DNA of 64,000 nt. Origin: Desulfarculaceae bacterium (GTDB lineage: Bacteria; Desulfobacterota; Desulfarculia; Desulfarculales; Desulfarculaceae). The position numbers and the translations under genes are program-made. This document shows, piece by piece, positions 48,832-58,675 of this stretch. The notes beneath the pieces are model-generated. The model saw only the letters and a program-made list of their open reading frames with translations, was not told the DNA's origin and did not search any database. The DNA is taken from assembly GCA_021737145.1 (NCBI GenBank), contig JAIPEN010000002.1, positions 124,001 to 188,000 of the forward strand, given 5' to 3'. Each line of letters opens with the position of its first letter. Within the stretch, counting starts at the first letter, position 1.

Positions 48832-50369
48832 TGAACCTGGAGCGCCTGATGCAGGCCGTGCAGGCCATCGAGGTCCGGGGCGAGCTGCCCCCGGCCGAGG
48901 TGACCGGCCTGGCCTACGACTCCCGCCAGGTGGAGCCCGGCTGGGTGTTCGCGGCCCTGCCCGGCGAAAAGGCCGACGGCCACGCCTATGTGGCCATGGC
49001 CGCCGCCAAGGGGGCTCTGGCCGCCTTGGTGGAGCGGCCGGTGGAGGCCCCGCTGCCTCAGATCGTGGTGCCCAGCGCGCGCCGGGCCCTGGCCCTGGCG
49101 GCCAGCGAGTTTTACCGCAACCCCAGCCGGGGCCTGTGCCTGGTGGGCATCACCGGCACCAACGGCAAGACCACGGTGAGCTATCTGGTGGAGGCCCTGC
49201 TGGCCTCGCGGGGCCCGGCCGGTCTGCTGGGCACCGTGGAGCAGCGCTTCGCGGGCACCGCCCGGCCCTCGGCCATGACCACCCCGGAGTCGGTGGATCT
49301 GCAGGCCGCCCTGGCCCGGATGCGCGCCGCCGGGGTCAAGGGCGCGGTGATGGAGGTCTCCAGCCACGCCCTGGAGCAGGAGCGGGTCACCGGCTGCCTG
49401 CTGGACGTGGGGGTGTTCACCAACCTGTCGCGGGACCATCTGGACTATCACGGCGACATGGAAACCTACTTTCTGGCCAAGCGCCGTTTGTTCAACCGCC
49501 TGCTGCCCCAGGCCAAGCGGGCGGGCAAGGACCCGGCGGCGGTGATCTGCGCCGACGACCCCCGGGGCAACCACCTGGCCGCCGAGGTGGCGGGCGAGCA
49601 TCTGCGCACCCTGAGCTACGGCTTCGGCCCCCAGGCCCGGGTGCGGGGGACCGATCCCCGAGTGGACCTTTCGGGAGGGCGCTGCACGGTTCAGACGCCC
49701 ACCGGATCATTCGAGCTGAGCACCCCCCTGGTGGGCGGCTTCAACCTGCTCAACGCCCTGGCCGCCGCATCGGTGGGCCTGGCCCTGGACTTCGAGCCCG
49801 GCGAGATTCAAGCGGCCCTGGCCCGGGTGAGCGGGGTGCCGGGGCGCTTGCAGCGGGTGCCCGGCGGGCCGCACAGCCCCACCGTGCTGGTGGACTACGC
49901 CCACTCCGACCAGGCCCTGGCCACGGTGCTGGCCGCGCTCAGGCCCCTAACCCCGGGGCGGCTGGTCTGCGTGTTCGGGGCGGGCGGCGACCGCGACCAG
50001 GGCAAGCGGCCTCTCATGGGCCAGGCCGTGGGCGCGGGCGCGGACCTGGCGGTCTTGACCAGCGACAACCCCCGCTCCGAGGACCCCCTGGCCATCATGG
50101 CCATGGTGGAGCCCGGACTCATCGCGGCCGGGGCGGCCAAGACCGGCGACCTGGCGGCCGGCGGCCCGGCCTATGTGCGCGAACCCGACCGGGCCGCGGC
50201 CATCGAGCTGGCCATCGGGTCGGCCGGGCCGGACGACGTGGTGCTCATCGCGGGCAAGGGGCACGAGGATTATCAGATCGTGGGTCAACAGCGGCGGCAC
50301 TTCGACGACCGCGAAGAGGCGGCGCGGGTGCTGGGCGCGGGACGGGAGGCCAACCATGCCGGTGCTTGA
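48831..50369 (+). CDS. murE: UDP-MurNAc-L-Ala-D-Glu:meso-diaminopimelate ligase
   Basis: MurE adds the third residue to the peptidoglycan stem peptide in the cytoplasm. The 512-residue enzyme has the ATP loop GTNGKTT (109-115), and DNPR at 412-415, the motif that selects meso-diaminopimelate. The central domain (VMEVSSHALEQERV) carries the carbamylated-lysine region of Mur ligases. Length is typical. The start ATG shares one base with the ftsI stop (TGATG). murF starts 14 bases before its end. Confidence 0.96.
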   Translation: MNLERLMQAVQAIEVRGELPPAEVTGLAYDSRQVEPGWVFAALPGEKADGHAYVAMAAAKGALAALVERPVEAPLPQIVVPSARRALALAASEFYRNPSRGLCLVGITGTNGKTTVSYLVEALLASRGPAGLLGTVEQRFAGTARPSAMTTPESVDLQAALARMRAAGVKGAVMEVSSHALEQERVTGCLLDVGVFTNLSRDHLDYHGDMETYFLAKRRLFNRLLPQAKRAGKDPAAVICADDPRGNHLAAEVAGEHLRTLSYGFGPQARVRGTDPRVDLSGGRCTVQTPTGSFELSTPLVGGFNLLNALAAASVGLALDFEPGEIQAALARVSGVPGRLQRVPGGPHSPTVLVDYAHSDQALATVLAALRPLTPGRLVCVFGAGGDRDQGKRPLMGQAVGAGADLAVLTSDNPRSEDPLAIMAMVEPGLIAAGAAKTGDLAAGGPAYVREPDRAAAIELAIGSAGPDDVVLIAGKGHEDYQIVGQQRRHFDDREEAARVLGAGREANHAGA

Positions 50370-51753
50370 GGCCAGCTTTGTGGCCGACGCCCTGGGCGCC
50401 TCCCTGCCGCCCGGCTGCCCGGAGGCGGTATTCACCGGCGTGAGCACCGACTCGCGCTCCGTGGGCCAGGGCCAGCTCTTCGTGGCCCTGAGCGGGCCCA
50501 ACTTCGACGGCCACGACTACGTGGCCACCGCCCTGGAAGCCGGCGCGGCCGGCGCGGTGGTGCGCGCGGGCTTCAGCCTGCCGGACCAGGCGGGCTCCTG
50601 CCTATTCGCGGTGGACGACACCCTGGCCGCCCTGGGCGGCCTGGCCGCGGCCTGGCGGCGCGAGCACAGCGCCCTGGTGGCGGCCATCACCGGCAGCAAC
50701 GGCAAGACCACCACCAAGGAGATGCTGGCCGCCATCCTGGCCCAGCGGCACCGGGTCTTGGCCACCAAGGGCAACCTGAACAACCTAATCGGCCTGCCCC
50801 TGACCCTTATGCAACTCAATGAATCGCACACCGCCTGCGTGCTGGAGATGGGAATGAACGCACCCGGCGAGATAGCCCGCCTCACCGAGATCGCCGCGCC
50901 CGAGGCCGGGGTGATCACCAACGTGGGCCCGGCCCACATCGGCCGCCTGGGCTCGCTGGAGGCCATTGCCGAGGCCAAGGGCGAGCTCTTTGCGGGCCTT
51001 ACCCCCGCGGCCACGGCCATAATCAATCTGGATGATCCCCTCCTGGCCCCCCACGCGGCCAGCCTGCCCTGCCGGGTGGTGACCTTTGGCATCGACAGCG
51101 CGGCCGACGTGACCGCCGGGGGCGTCACTTCCCTGGGCGAGCGCCAGAGCTTCGTGCTGGACCTGGCCGGCGAGCAGGTAAAGGTGCGCCTGAACGCGGC
51201 GGGGCGGCACAACGTGCTCAACGCCCTGGCCGCGGCGGCCACCGCCTGGTCTCTGGGCCAGGGGGCCGAGGCGGTGCGGGCCGGGCTGGAGGCCTTCGCC
51301 CCGGTGCCGGGACGCCTGAACCTCATCGGCCGCTCCGGCGGGCCGGCGGTGGTGGACGACACCTACAACGCCAATCCCGCCTCGGTGGCATCCGGCCTGG
51401 CCGCGGCCACCGCCCTGGCCCAGGGCCGCGCCCTGGTGCTGGTGCTGGGCGACATGAAGGAGCTGGGCCGCTTCTCCCCCGAGCTGCACCGCCAGACCGG
51501 CCGCCTGGCCGGGAAGCTGGGCTGCCGCCTGGTGCTGGCCGTGGGCGAGCAGGCGGGCGAGGTGATCGCCGGGGCCCGCGAGGGCGGCCTGGCCAAGGAT
51601 GCGGCCCGGGCCTTCGCGGCTCTGGAAGAGCTTTTGGCCGATGCCCCGGAGATGATCGAGAGCAACGATCTGGTGCTGGTAAAGGGATCGCGCTCCATGG
51701 CCATGGAGCGGGTGGTGGCGGCCCTGGCCGGGCGGAACGAGGAGGCGGCCTGA
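50356..51753 (+). CDS. murF: UDP-MurNAc-tripeptide:D-Ala-D-Ala ligase
   Basis: MurF adds the D-Ala-D-Ala dipeptide, finishing the stem pentapeptide. The 465-residue enzyme has the ATP loop GSNGKTT (113-119) and the central [15 protein letters not shown] pattern of MurF. The first domain ([20 protein letters not shown]) binds the UDP part. It overlaps murE by 14 bases and its stop overlaps the mraY start by one base. No ddl gene is in the cluster, so the D-Ala-D-Ala ligase must be encoded elsewhere. Confidence 0.96.
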   Translation: MPVLEASFVADALGASLPPGCPEAVFTGVSTDSRSVGQGQLFVALSGPNFDGHDYVATALEAGAAGAVVRAGFSLPDQAGSCLFAVDDTLAALGGLAAAWRREHSALVAAITGSNGKTTTKEMLAAILAQRHRVLATKGNLNNLIGLPLTLMQLNESHTACVLEMGMNAPGEIARLTEIAAPEAGVITNVGPAHIGRLGSLEAIAEAKGELFAGLTPAATAIINLDDPLLAPHAASLPCRVVTFGIDSAADVTAGGVTSLGERQSFVLDLAGEQVKVRLNAAGRHNVLNALAAAATAWSLGQGAEAVRAGLEAFAPVPGRLNLIGRSGGPAVVDDTYNANPASVASGLAAATALAQGRALVLVLGDMKELGRFSPELHRQTGRLAGKLGCRLVLAVGEQAGEVIAGAREGGLAKDAARAFAALEELLADAPEMIESNDLVLVKGSRSMAMERVVAALAGRNEEAA

Positions 51754-52835
51754 TGCTGTACCACCTCCTGTACCCCCTGGCGGACCTCTTCGGAGGCTTC
51801 AACGTCTTCCGCTACATCACCTTCCGCACCATCTACGCGGCGGTGACCGCCCTGGCCATCGCCTGGCTCATGGGGCCCTGGATGATCCACAAGCTGCAAG
51901 AGCTTCAGGTGGGTCAGTACATCCGGGAGCTGGGCCCGGAGAGCCACAAGGCCAAGGCCGGCACCCCCACCATGGGCGGGGTGTTGATCCTGTTCGCCAT
52001 GGGCGTCTCGGTGCTCTTGTGGGGCGACCTGGGCAACTTTTACCTCTGGCTGGCATTGGGGGTGACCTTATGCTATGGCCTGATTGGCTTCGCGGACGAC
52101 TATCTAAAGAAGGTGAGCAAGGCCAACGAGGGCGGCCTGAGCGCCAGGACCAAGTTCCTGGCCCTGGCCCTGGTGGCCCTGGCGGCCGGAGTGGCCCTGT
52201 ACCTGCACCCCGGCTACAGCACCAAGCTCTCCGTGCCGTTCTTCAAGTTCGTCCTGCCGGATCTGGGCTGGGGCTATGTGCCCCTGGCCATGTTCATCCT
52301 GGTGGGCACGGCCAACGCGGTTAACCTCACCGACGGCCTGGACGGCCTGGCCGCCGGTCCGGTGTTGATCGCGGCCGGGGCCTATCTGGTGCTCTCCTAC
52401 CTCACCGGCAACGTGAAGGCCGCCACCTATCTCCAGATCTTCTACGTGCCCGGCGCGGGCGAGCTGGCCGTGTTCTGCGGGGCGGTGGCCGGCGCGGTGA
52501 TGGGCTTCCTTTGGTACAACACCTATCCCGCCCAGATATTCATGGGCGACACCGGGTCCCTGGCCCTGGGCGGGGCCCTGGGCATCACTGCGGTGAGCAC
52601 CAAGCACGAGATTCTTCTGGTGCTGGTGGGCGGCATCTTCGTGGTGGAGACCATCAGCGTCATTTTGCAGGTGGGCTTTTTCAAGATGACCCACGGCAAG
52701 CGCATCTTCCGCATGGCTCCCTTGCATCATCACTTCGAGCTCAAGGGCTGGGCCGAGCCCAAGGTGATCGTGCGTTTTTGGATCATAGCCGTGCTGCTGG
52801 CCCTGGTGGCCTTCAGCACCCTGAAGCTGAGGTAA
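51753..52835 (+). CDS. mraY: phospho-MurNAc-pentapeptide translocase
   Basis: MraY joins the soluble precursor to undecaprenyl phosphate and yields lipid I. The 360-residue integral membrane protein shows the family motifs [21 protein letters not shown] with its metal-binding aspartates, [13 protein letters not shown] and the loop [13 protein letters not shown]. About ten hydrophobic segments are visible. The ATG overlaps the murF stop by one base. Confidence 0.97.
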   Translation: MLYHLLYPLADLFGGFNVFRYITFRTIYAAVTALAIAWLMGPWMIHKLQELQVGQYIRELGPESHKAKAGTPTMGGVLILFAMGVSVLLWGDLGNFYLWLALGVTLCYGLIGFADDYLKKVSKANEGGLSARTKFLALALVALAAGVALYLHPGYSTKLSVPFFKFVLPDLGWGYVPLAMFILVGTANAVNLTDGLDGLAAGPVLIAAGAYLVLSYLTGNVKAATYLQIFYVPGAGELAVFCGAVAGAVMGFLWYNTYPAQIFMGDTGSLALGGALGITAVSTKHEILLVLVGGIFVVETISVILQVGFFKMTHGKRIFRMAPLHHHFELKGWAEPKVIVRFWIIAVLLALVAFSTLKLR

Positions 52836-52837
52836 GG

Positions 52838-54181
52838 GTGGATTTAAAGGGTAAAAAGGTTTTGGTGGTGGGCCTGGGGGCCAGCGGCAGGGCGGCGTCC
52901 CTGCTGTGCCTGAGCCAGGGCGCCCTGGTGCGGGCCACCGACAACCACCCCTCGCCCGCCAACGCCGGAGAGCTGGCCGCGGCCGGGGCCGAGCTGTCCC
53001 TGGGCGGCCACCGGGATCAAGACTTTGCCGAGGCCCAGCTCATCGTGCTCAGCCCCGGGGTGGACCACCGCTTGCCCGAGGTGCGAAAGGCGGCCGAGGC
53101 CGGGGTGCCGGTTATCGGCGAGCTGGAGCTGGGCTGGCGCCATACCCGCTGCCCCTCGGTGATGATCACCGGCACCAACGGCAAGAGCACCGTGACCACC
53201 CTGCTGGGCGAGATTCTGGAGACGGCCGGGTTCAAGACCCTGGTGGGCGGCAATCTGGGCCGCCCCCTGTGCGACATGGCCCCGGAAAGCGGCCAGGCCG
53301 ACTGGGCGGTGGTGGAGGTTAGCTCCTTCCAGACCGACACCATGGACCGCCTGCGGCCCCGGGTGGCGGCCATCCTCAACATCTCGCCGGACCATCTGAA
53401 CCGCTATCCGGACTTCGAGGCCTACGCGGCCAGCAAGTTACGCCTGCTGGCCAACCAGGCCGATGATGACGTGGCCGTGCTCTGCGCCGACGACAAGCCC
53501 ACCTGGCAGCGCCGCTCCCTGGCCCCGGCCTCGCTGTGGGGCTACGGCGCGGTGGGGCCCTATCATCCCGGCGGCTGGCTGGACGGCGAGGCGCTGATTT
53601 TGGAGACCCCGGCGGGCCAGGCCGCCCTGAGCCTGGGTGACGGGACCCTGAGCAACGGGTTCAACCGGCTCAACGCCCTGGCCGCCTGCCTGTGCGCCGC
53701 GGCCTGCGGAGCCTCCTTCGAGGCCATGCAGCAGGCCCTGGACACCTTCTCGGGCCTGGCCCACCGCCTGGCCCGGGTGGGCGAGCGCGACGGGGTGATC
53801 TTCTTTGACGACAGCAAGGGCACCAACGTGGGCGCGGTGGCCGCCGCCCTGGAGGCCATGGAGCGCCGGGTGGTGTTGTTGCTGGGCGGACAGGACAAGC
53901 AGGGCCGCTTTGCCGAGCTGGGGCCCCTGCTGGGGCGCCGGGCCGCCCGGGTGGTGTGCTTCGGCGAGGCCGGGCCCAGCATCTATCAGCAGGTGGTGGG
54001 CTTCGCCCCGGCCGAGGTGGCCCCGGATCTGGCCGCCGGCTTCCGTTTGGCCCTGGAACGGGCCCTGCCGGGCGAGGCGGTGCTGCTCTCGCCGGGCTGC
54101 GCCAGCTTCGACGCCTACAGCGGCTACGCCCAGCGGGGCGAGCACTTCCAGAACCTGGTCGAGGAGGTGTGCCGTGGCTGA
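52838..54181 (+). CDS. murD: UDP-MurNAc-L-Ala:D-Glu ligase
   Basis: MurD adds D-glutamate to UDP-MurNAc-L-Ala. The 447-residue enzyme has the ATP loop GTNGKST (112-118), the N-terminal Rossmann-like VLVVGLGASGRA and the conserved NISPDHLNRYPDFEAYAASK. The GTG start is two bases after the mraY stop and there is a weak GGTAAGG site; the start at 52838 is preferred since it gives the usual N-terminus. The ftsW start overlaps its end by eight bases. Confidence 0.95.
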   Translation: MDLKGKKVLVVGLGASGRAASLLCLSQGALVRATDNHPSPANAGELAAAGAELSLGGHRDQDFAEAQLIVLSPGVDHRLPEVRKAAEAGVPVIGELELGWRHTRCPSVMITGTNGKSTVTTLLGEILETAGFKTLVGGNLGRPLCDMAPESGQADWAVVEVSSFQTDTMDRLRPRVAAILNISPDHLNRYPDFEAYAASKLRLLANQADDDVAVLCADDKPTWQRRSLAPASLWGYGAVGPYHPGGWLDGEALILETPAGQAALSLGDGTLSNGFNRLNALAACLCAAACGASFEAMQQALDTFSGLAHRLARVGERDGVIFFDDSKGTNVGAVAAALEAMERRVVLLLGGQDKQGRFAELGPLLGRRAARVVCFGEAGPSIYQQVVGFAPAEVAPDLAAGFRLALERALPGEAVLLSPGCASFDAYSGYAQRGEHFQNLVEEVCRG

Positions 54182-55313
54182 GGCGGTCATGACCGGCACG
54201 CGCGCCCCGGCCGCCTCCCAGAGGGTTGGCGATCCCTGGCTGCTGTTGGCCGCGCTGACCCTGGCCGGGGTGGGCCTGCTGATGGTCTACTCTGCGGGCA
54301 GCGCCCTGGCGGCCAAGCGCTATCTGGACGGGGCCTACTTCTTCAAGTCGCAGCTCTTGCACGTGACTGCGGGCGTCGCGGCCATGGCGGTGCTGGCCTT
54401 CATCGACTACCGCCGCCTGGAGCGTCTGGTCTATCCCCTGCTGCTGGGGGTGTTCGCCCTGCTGGTGCTGGTGCTCATCCCCGGAGTGGGGCACGAGGCG
54501 GGCGGAGCCATGCGCTGGCTCAGGATCGGCGGCCTCTCCCTGCAGCCGGCCGAGATGGCCAAACTGGCCCTGGTGGTCTATCTGGCCTACTCCCTGTCGC
54601 GCCACAGCGACCAGGTCAAGAGCCTGTCGCGGGGCCTGCTGCCCAACCTGGGCATCACCGCCCTGCTCATCATGCCGGTGATCCTGGAGCCGGACCTGGG
54701 CATGAGCGTGATCCTGTTCGCCCTGGCCTGCATCATGCTCTTCGTGGCCGGCGCCCGGGTCACCTATCTGCTGGGCCTGCTGGCCCTGGCCGCTCCCCTT
54801 ATCTGGTTCATGGTGGCCCACTTCCCCTGGCGCTTCCGGCGCATCGTGGCCTTCCTGGACCCCTGGAGCGATCCGGGAGGCGCGGGCTTCCAGATCATCC
54901 ACAGCTTCTACGCCCTGGGTTCGGGCGGGCTGTGGGGGGCCGGCCTGGGGGCGGGCAAGCAAAAGCTGTTCTATCTGCCCGAGGCCCACACCGACTTCAT
55001 CCTCAGCGTGCTGGGGGAGGAGCTGGGCCTGTGGGGCGTGCTGCTGGTGATCGGCCTGTTCCTGCTCCTGATCGTGCGGGGGGTGAAGATCTCCCTGGAG
55101 GCGCGGGAGCTGTTCGGCACCTATCTGGCCATGGGGGCCACTTTGATCATCGGGTTGCAGGCCTTCATCAACGCCGGGGTGGTGATGGGGCTGCTGCCCA
55201 CCAAGGGCCTGACCATGCCCTTCATCAGCTACGGCGGCTCCTCGCTGTTGACCAACTTCTCCTGCGTGGGCCTGCTGCTGAGCGTGGCCGCGGGAAGCCG
55301 GAGGAAGTGTTGA
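54174..55313 (+). CDS. ftsW: septal peptidoglycan polymerase FtsW
   Basis: FtsW is the SEDS-family glycan polymerase of the septum, working with FtsI. The 379-residue protein has about ten membrane helices and the signatures YFFKSQLLHV, QPAEMAKLALV, EPDLGM and GLLPTKGLTMPFISYGGSS. GTG at 54174 is chosen because GAGGAGG lies six bases upstream; an ATG five codons later is possible. Overlaps: eight bases with murD and four with murG. Confidence 0.95.
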   Translation: MAEAVMTGTRAPAASQRVGDPWLLLAALTLAGVGLLMVYSAGSALAAKRYLDGAYFFKSQLLHVTAGVAAMAVLAFIDYRRLERLVYPLLLGVFALLVLVLIPGVGHEAGGAMRWLRIGGLSLQPAEMAKLALVVYLAYSLSRHSDQVKSLSRGLLPNLGITALLIMPVILEPDLGMSVILFALACIMLFVAGARVTYLLGLLALAAPLIWFMVAHFPWRFRRIVAFLDPWSDPGGAGFQIIHSFYALGSGGLWGAGLGAGKQKLFYLPEAHTDFILSVLGEELGLWGVLLVIGLFLLLIVRGVKISLEARELFGTYLAMGATLIIGLQAFINAGVVMGLLPTKGLTMPFISYGGSSLLTNFSCVGLLLSVAAGSRRKC

Positions 55314-56407
55314 GCGCCACGGTGCTCATAGCCGGGGGAGGCACCGGCGGGCATCTGTTCCCGGGCATGGCCGTGGCCGGCCGCATGCTGGCCGCGCGCC
55401 CGGGCCTGGAGCTGGCCTTTGTCAACGCGGGCCGTCCCCTGGAGAGCAAGGCCCTGGCCGCGGCGGGCTACGAGCAGGAGGTGCTGCCCGCCAAGGCCTT
55501 CCGGGGCAAGGGCCTGCTGGGACGCCTGGCCTCCCTGGCCGTGGTGCCGGGCTCGGTGCTCAGGGCCATGAGGCTCATCGGCCGGCGCAAGCCGGGCCTG
55601 GTGCTGGCCGTGGGGGGTTACGCCGCCCTGCCTCTGGGCCTGGCCGCCTGGCTCAGGGGCGTGCCCCTGGCGGTGCAGGAGCAAAACGCGGTGCCCGGCC
55701 TGACCAACCAGGTGTTGGGCAAGCTGGCCAAGAAAATTTTCGTGGCCTTCGAGGCCGCGGCCGAGCACTTCCCGCCGGGCAAGCCGGTGTTCAGCGGCAA
55801 CCCGGTGCGGCCGGAGCTGATCGAGCAGGCCGAGGCGGCCCAGCGCCAGGACACCGATGAGCGCTTCACGGTGCTGGTGATCGGCGGCAGTCAGGGCGCG
55901 GCTAGCCTGAACCGGGCCGTCACCGGGGCTTTGGAGCTTTTGGGAGATCGCAAGGAGCGCATGTTTTTCATCCACCAGACCGGCGAGAGCCAAGCCGGCC
56001 AGGTGCGCGCGGCCTATGAACAGGCCGGTTTCGCGGCCGAGGTGGCCCCCTTCTTCGCGGAGGTGGGGCGCTGCTACGGCCAGGCCCACCTGGTGCTCTG
56101 CCGCTCCGGGGCGGGCGCGGTGAGCGAGGGCTTGGCCACGGGCCGGGCCATGCTCTGCGTGCCCTATCCCTTTGCGGCCGGCGATCACCAGCGGCTCAAC
56201 GCCCTGGCCCTGGTGGAGCGCGGCGCGGCGCGGCTCATCCCCGACCACGAGCTGACCCCGGAGAGGGCGGCCAGCGAGATCAGAGGGATCATGGACGATC
56301 CGGCGGCTCTGGCCCGCCTGGAGGCCCACGCCCTGGCCCTGGCCCGCCCCTCGGCGGCCCGGGATATCGCCACGGCCTGCCTGGAGCTCATGGAGGAGGC
56401 GGCCTGA
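55310..56407 (+). CDS. murG: UDP-GlcNAc:lipid I N-acetylglucosaminyltransferase
   Basis: MurG adds GlcNAc to lipid I, giving lipid II. The 365-residue GT-B enzyme shows the N-terminal glycine-rich loop GGGTGGHLFPG, FRGKGLLGRL, QEQNAVPGLTN, VIGGSQGAASLN and GAGAVSEGLATG. A TTG at 55310 is the likely start because GGAGG is five bases before it; the adjacent GTG at 55307 is too close. Its start lies in the ftsW stop (TTGA) and its end overlaps murC by one base. Confidence 0.95.
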   Translation: MSATVLIAGGGTGGHLFPGMAVAGRMLAARPGLELAFVNAGRPLESKALAAAGYEQEVLPAKAFRGKGLLGRLASLAVVPGSVLRAMRLIGRRKPGLVLAVGGYAALPLGLAAWLRGVPLAVQEQNAVPGLTNQVLGKLAKKIFVAFEAAAEHFPPGKPVFSGNPVRPELIEQAEAAQRQDTDERFTVLVIGGSQGAASLNRAVTGALELLGDRKERMFFIHQTGESQAGQVRAAYEQAGFAAEVAPFFAEVGRCYGQAHLVLCRSGAGAVSEGLATGRAMLCVPYPFAAGDHQRLNALALVERGAARLIPDHELTPERAASEIRGIMDDPAALARLEAHALALARPSAARDIATACLELMEEAA

Positions 56408-57783
56408 TGTACCAGCGGGACCAACGCATCCATTTCGTGGGCATCGGCGGCATCGGCATGAGCGGCATCGCCGAGGTGCTTATCAACCTGGGGCATAAGG
56501 TGAGCGGCAGCGACCTGAGGGAAAGCGACACCACCCGCCGCCTGGCCGGGCTGGGGGCCAAGATCAGCCTGGGCCATCATCCGGACCAGGTGGAGGGGGC
56601 CGACGTGGTGGTGGTCTCCTCGGCGGTCAACGAAGCCAACCCCGAGGTGATCGGGGCCCGCGAGCGCCTGATCCCGGTGATTCCCCGGGCGGAGATGCTC
56701 TCGGAGCTGATGCGCCTGAAGTATGGCATCGCCGTGGCCGGGGCCCACGGCAAGACCACCTGCACCTCCCTGGTGGCCACCCTCTTGGCCGCCGGCGGGC
56801 TGGACCCCACCGTGGTGGTGGGCGGCAAGCTGGCCGCCCTGGGCAGCAACGCCCGCCTGGGCTCGGGCGAGTTTTTGGTGGCCGAGGCCGACGAGAGCGA
56901 CGGCTCCTTCACCCGCCTGACCCCGGTGGTGGTGGTGGTGACCAACGTGGACCGGGAGCACATGGAGCACTACGGCTCGGACGAGGTTCTGGACGACGCC
57001 TTCGTGGAGTTCATGAACAAGGTCCCCTTCTACGGCGCGGCGGTGCTCTGCCTGGACGACAACCGCCTGGCCGGGCTCATCCCCCGGGTGAACAAGCGCA
57101 CCGTGACCTACGGGCTCTCCTCCCAGGCCGACGTGCAGGCCCGCGACCTCAGGCCCTCCGGCCTGGGCTGCAAATTCACCCTGTACGTGCGGGGCCGCTC
57201 CCTGGGCGAGGTGAGCCTGCCCCTGCCGGGACGCCACAACGTGCAAAACGCCCTGGCCGCCCTGGGCGTGGCCCGCGAGCTGGGGGTGGATCTGAGCGCG
57301 GCCATTCCCGCCCTGGGCGAGTTCGAGGGGGTGGGGCGCCGCTTCGAGGCCAAGGGCACCACTCCGGCCGGGGCCCTGGTGGTGGACGACTACGGCCATC
57401 ACCCCAGCGAGATCAAGGCCACCCTGAGCGCGGCGCGGGAGTGCTGGCCGGACAAGCGCCTGGTGGTGGTTTTCCAACCCCACCGCTACAGCCGCTCGCG
57501 GGATTTGTTCGACGAGTTCACCACCGCCTTTTACGGGGCCGACGAGCTGCTGGTGCTCGACATCTACGCGGCCGGCGAGAGCGAGGACCTCTCGGTGAGC
57601 GCCGAGGCCATGGCCGAGGCCATCCGGGCCCACGGCCACCGCTCGGTGGAATTCGTGGGGGGCGCGGAAAACGCGGCCTCCCGCCTGGCCAAGCTGTTGG
57701 GGCCGGGCGATGTGCTGCTTACCATGGGCGCGGGCGACGTATGGCGCCTGGGCGAGGAAATGGTCGAGGGTCATGACGGCTGA
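56407..57783 (+). CDS. murC: UDP-MurNAc:L-Ala ligase
   Basis: MurC makes the first stem-peptide bond. The 458-residue enzyme has FVGIGGIGMSGIAEVL at the N-terminus, the ATP loop GAHGKTT (112-118), VAEADESDGSF and the C-terminal FQPHRYSRSRDL. The ATG overlaps the murG stop by one base and the end overlaps murB by 11 bases, the usual tight packing of this operon. Confidence 0.96.
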   Translation: MYQRDQRIHFVGIGGIGMSGIAEVLINLGHKVSGSDLRESDTTRRLAGLGAKISLGHHPDQVEGADVVVVSSAVNEANPEVIGARERLIPVIPRAEMLSELMRLKYGIAVAGAHGKTTCTSLVATLLAAGGLDPTVVVGGKLAALGSNARLGSGEFLVAEADESDGSFTRLTPVVVVVTNVDREHMEHYGSDEVLDDAFVEFMNKVPFYGAAVLCLDDNRLAGLIPRVNKRTVTYGLSSQADVQARDLRPSGLGCKFTLYVRGRSLGEVSLPLPGRHNVQNALAALGVARELGVDLSAAIPALGEFEGVGRRFEAKGTTPAGALVVDDYGHHPSEIKATLSAARECWPDKRLVVVFQPHRYSRSRDLFDEFTTAFYGADELLVLDIYAAGESEDLSVSAEAMAEAIRAHGHRSVEFVGGAENAASRLAKLLGPGDVLLTMGAGDVWRLGEEMVEGHDG

Positions 57784-58675
57784 GCTTAAAAAGCTGATCG
57801 CCGGGCGCCTGGGGGCGCGGGCCCGCTTCGGCGAGCCCATGAGCCGCCACACCACCTGGGGCGTGGGCGGCCCGGCCTGGTGCCTGGCCCGGGTGAACGA
57901 CGCGGCCGAGGCGGTGTGGCTGGCCACGGCCTGCGACGCGGCGGGCCTGGCCTATAAGCCCCTGGGGCGCGGCTCCAATCTGCTGGTGGGCGACGCGGGC
58001 TATCCCGGGGTGATGATCCGCATGGGCGGCGAACTGGGCAAGCTGAGCCTGGAGGGCTCGCTGCTGCGCGCCGGAGCCGGGGCGCCCCTGCCCGGGGCGG
58101 TGCGCCTGGCCGCCCGCCAGGGCCTGGCCGGCCTGGAGTGGGCCGCGGGCATCCCGGCCAGCCTGGGCGGGGCGGTGGCCACCAACGCCGGGGCCCACGG
58201 CGGGGACATGGCCGAGCTCACCGCCACCGTAAGCCTGCTTATACCCGGCGGCGAGGTAAGCCGCGTGGCCGGCAACCAGCTGCCGGCCGGGTATCGCCGC
58301 CGCTCCCTGCCTCCGGGCAGCATGGTGCTGGGCGCGGAGCTCAAGCTGAAGCCCTCCTCGGCGGCCGAGGTGGAGCGCCGCCGCAAGGCCCTGTTGGACC
58401 TTAGGCGCTCGCGCCAGCCTTTGGCGGCGCGCACCGCGGGCAGCGTGTTCAAGAACCCGCCGGGCGACCACGCCGGGCGGCTGATCGAGGCGGCCGGCCT
58501 AAAGGGCCTGGCCGTGGGCGACGCGGTGGTAAGCCGGGTGCACGCCAACTTCATCGAGAACCGGGGACGGGCCAGCGCCGGCGACATCCTCAGCCTGATC
58601 AACACCGTGGCCCTCAAGGTCATGGAGGCCTTCAGCGTGCGGCTGGAGCCCGAGGTGGAGGTGGTGGGTGTTTAA
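57773..58675 (+). CDS. murB: UDP-N-acetylenolpyruvoylglucosamine reductase
   Basis: MurB reduces the enolpyruvyl group to give UDP-MurNAc with FAD and NADPH. The 300-residue protein is of the short (type II) form, with NTTWxVGG-like HTTWGVGGPA, LGRGSNLLV, GLEWAAGIPASLGGAVATNAGAHGG and GSVFKNPPGDHAGRLIEAAGLKG. The start at MTAELKK overlaps murC; upstream in-frame codons are rejected. murA, the preceding step, is not in the window. The last eight bases overlap ftsQ. Confidence 0.95.
   Translation: MTAELKKLIAGRLGARARFGEPMSRHTTWGVGGPAWCLARVNDAAEAVWLATACDAAGLAYKPLGRGSNLLVGDAGYPGVMIRMGGELGKLSLEGSLLRAGAGAPLPGAVRLAARQGLAGLEWAAGIPASLGGAVATNAGAHGGDMAELTATVSLLIPGGEVSRVAGNQLPAGYRRRSLPPGSMVLGAELKLKPSSAAEVERRRKALLDLRRSRQPLAARTAGSVFKNPPGDHAGRLIEAAGLKGLAVGDAVVSRVHANFIENRGRASAGDILSLINTVALKVMEAFSVRLEPEVEVVGV

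Noticed and set aside
46887..50369. Open frame of 1160 codons across ftsI and murE
   Set aside because: Its first 648 codons are an out-of-frame shadow of ftsI; only the part from 48831 is murE.
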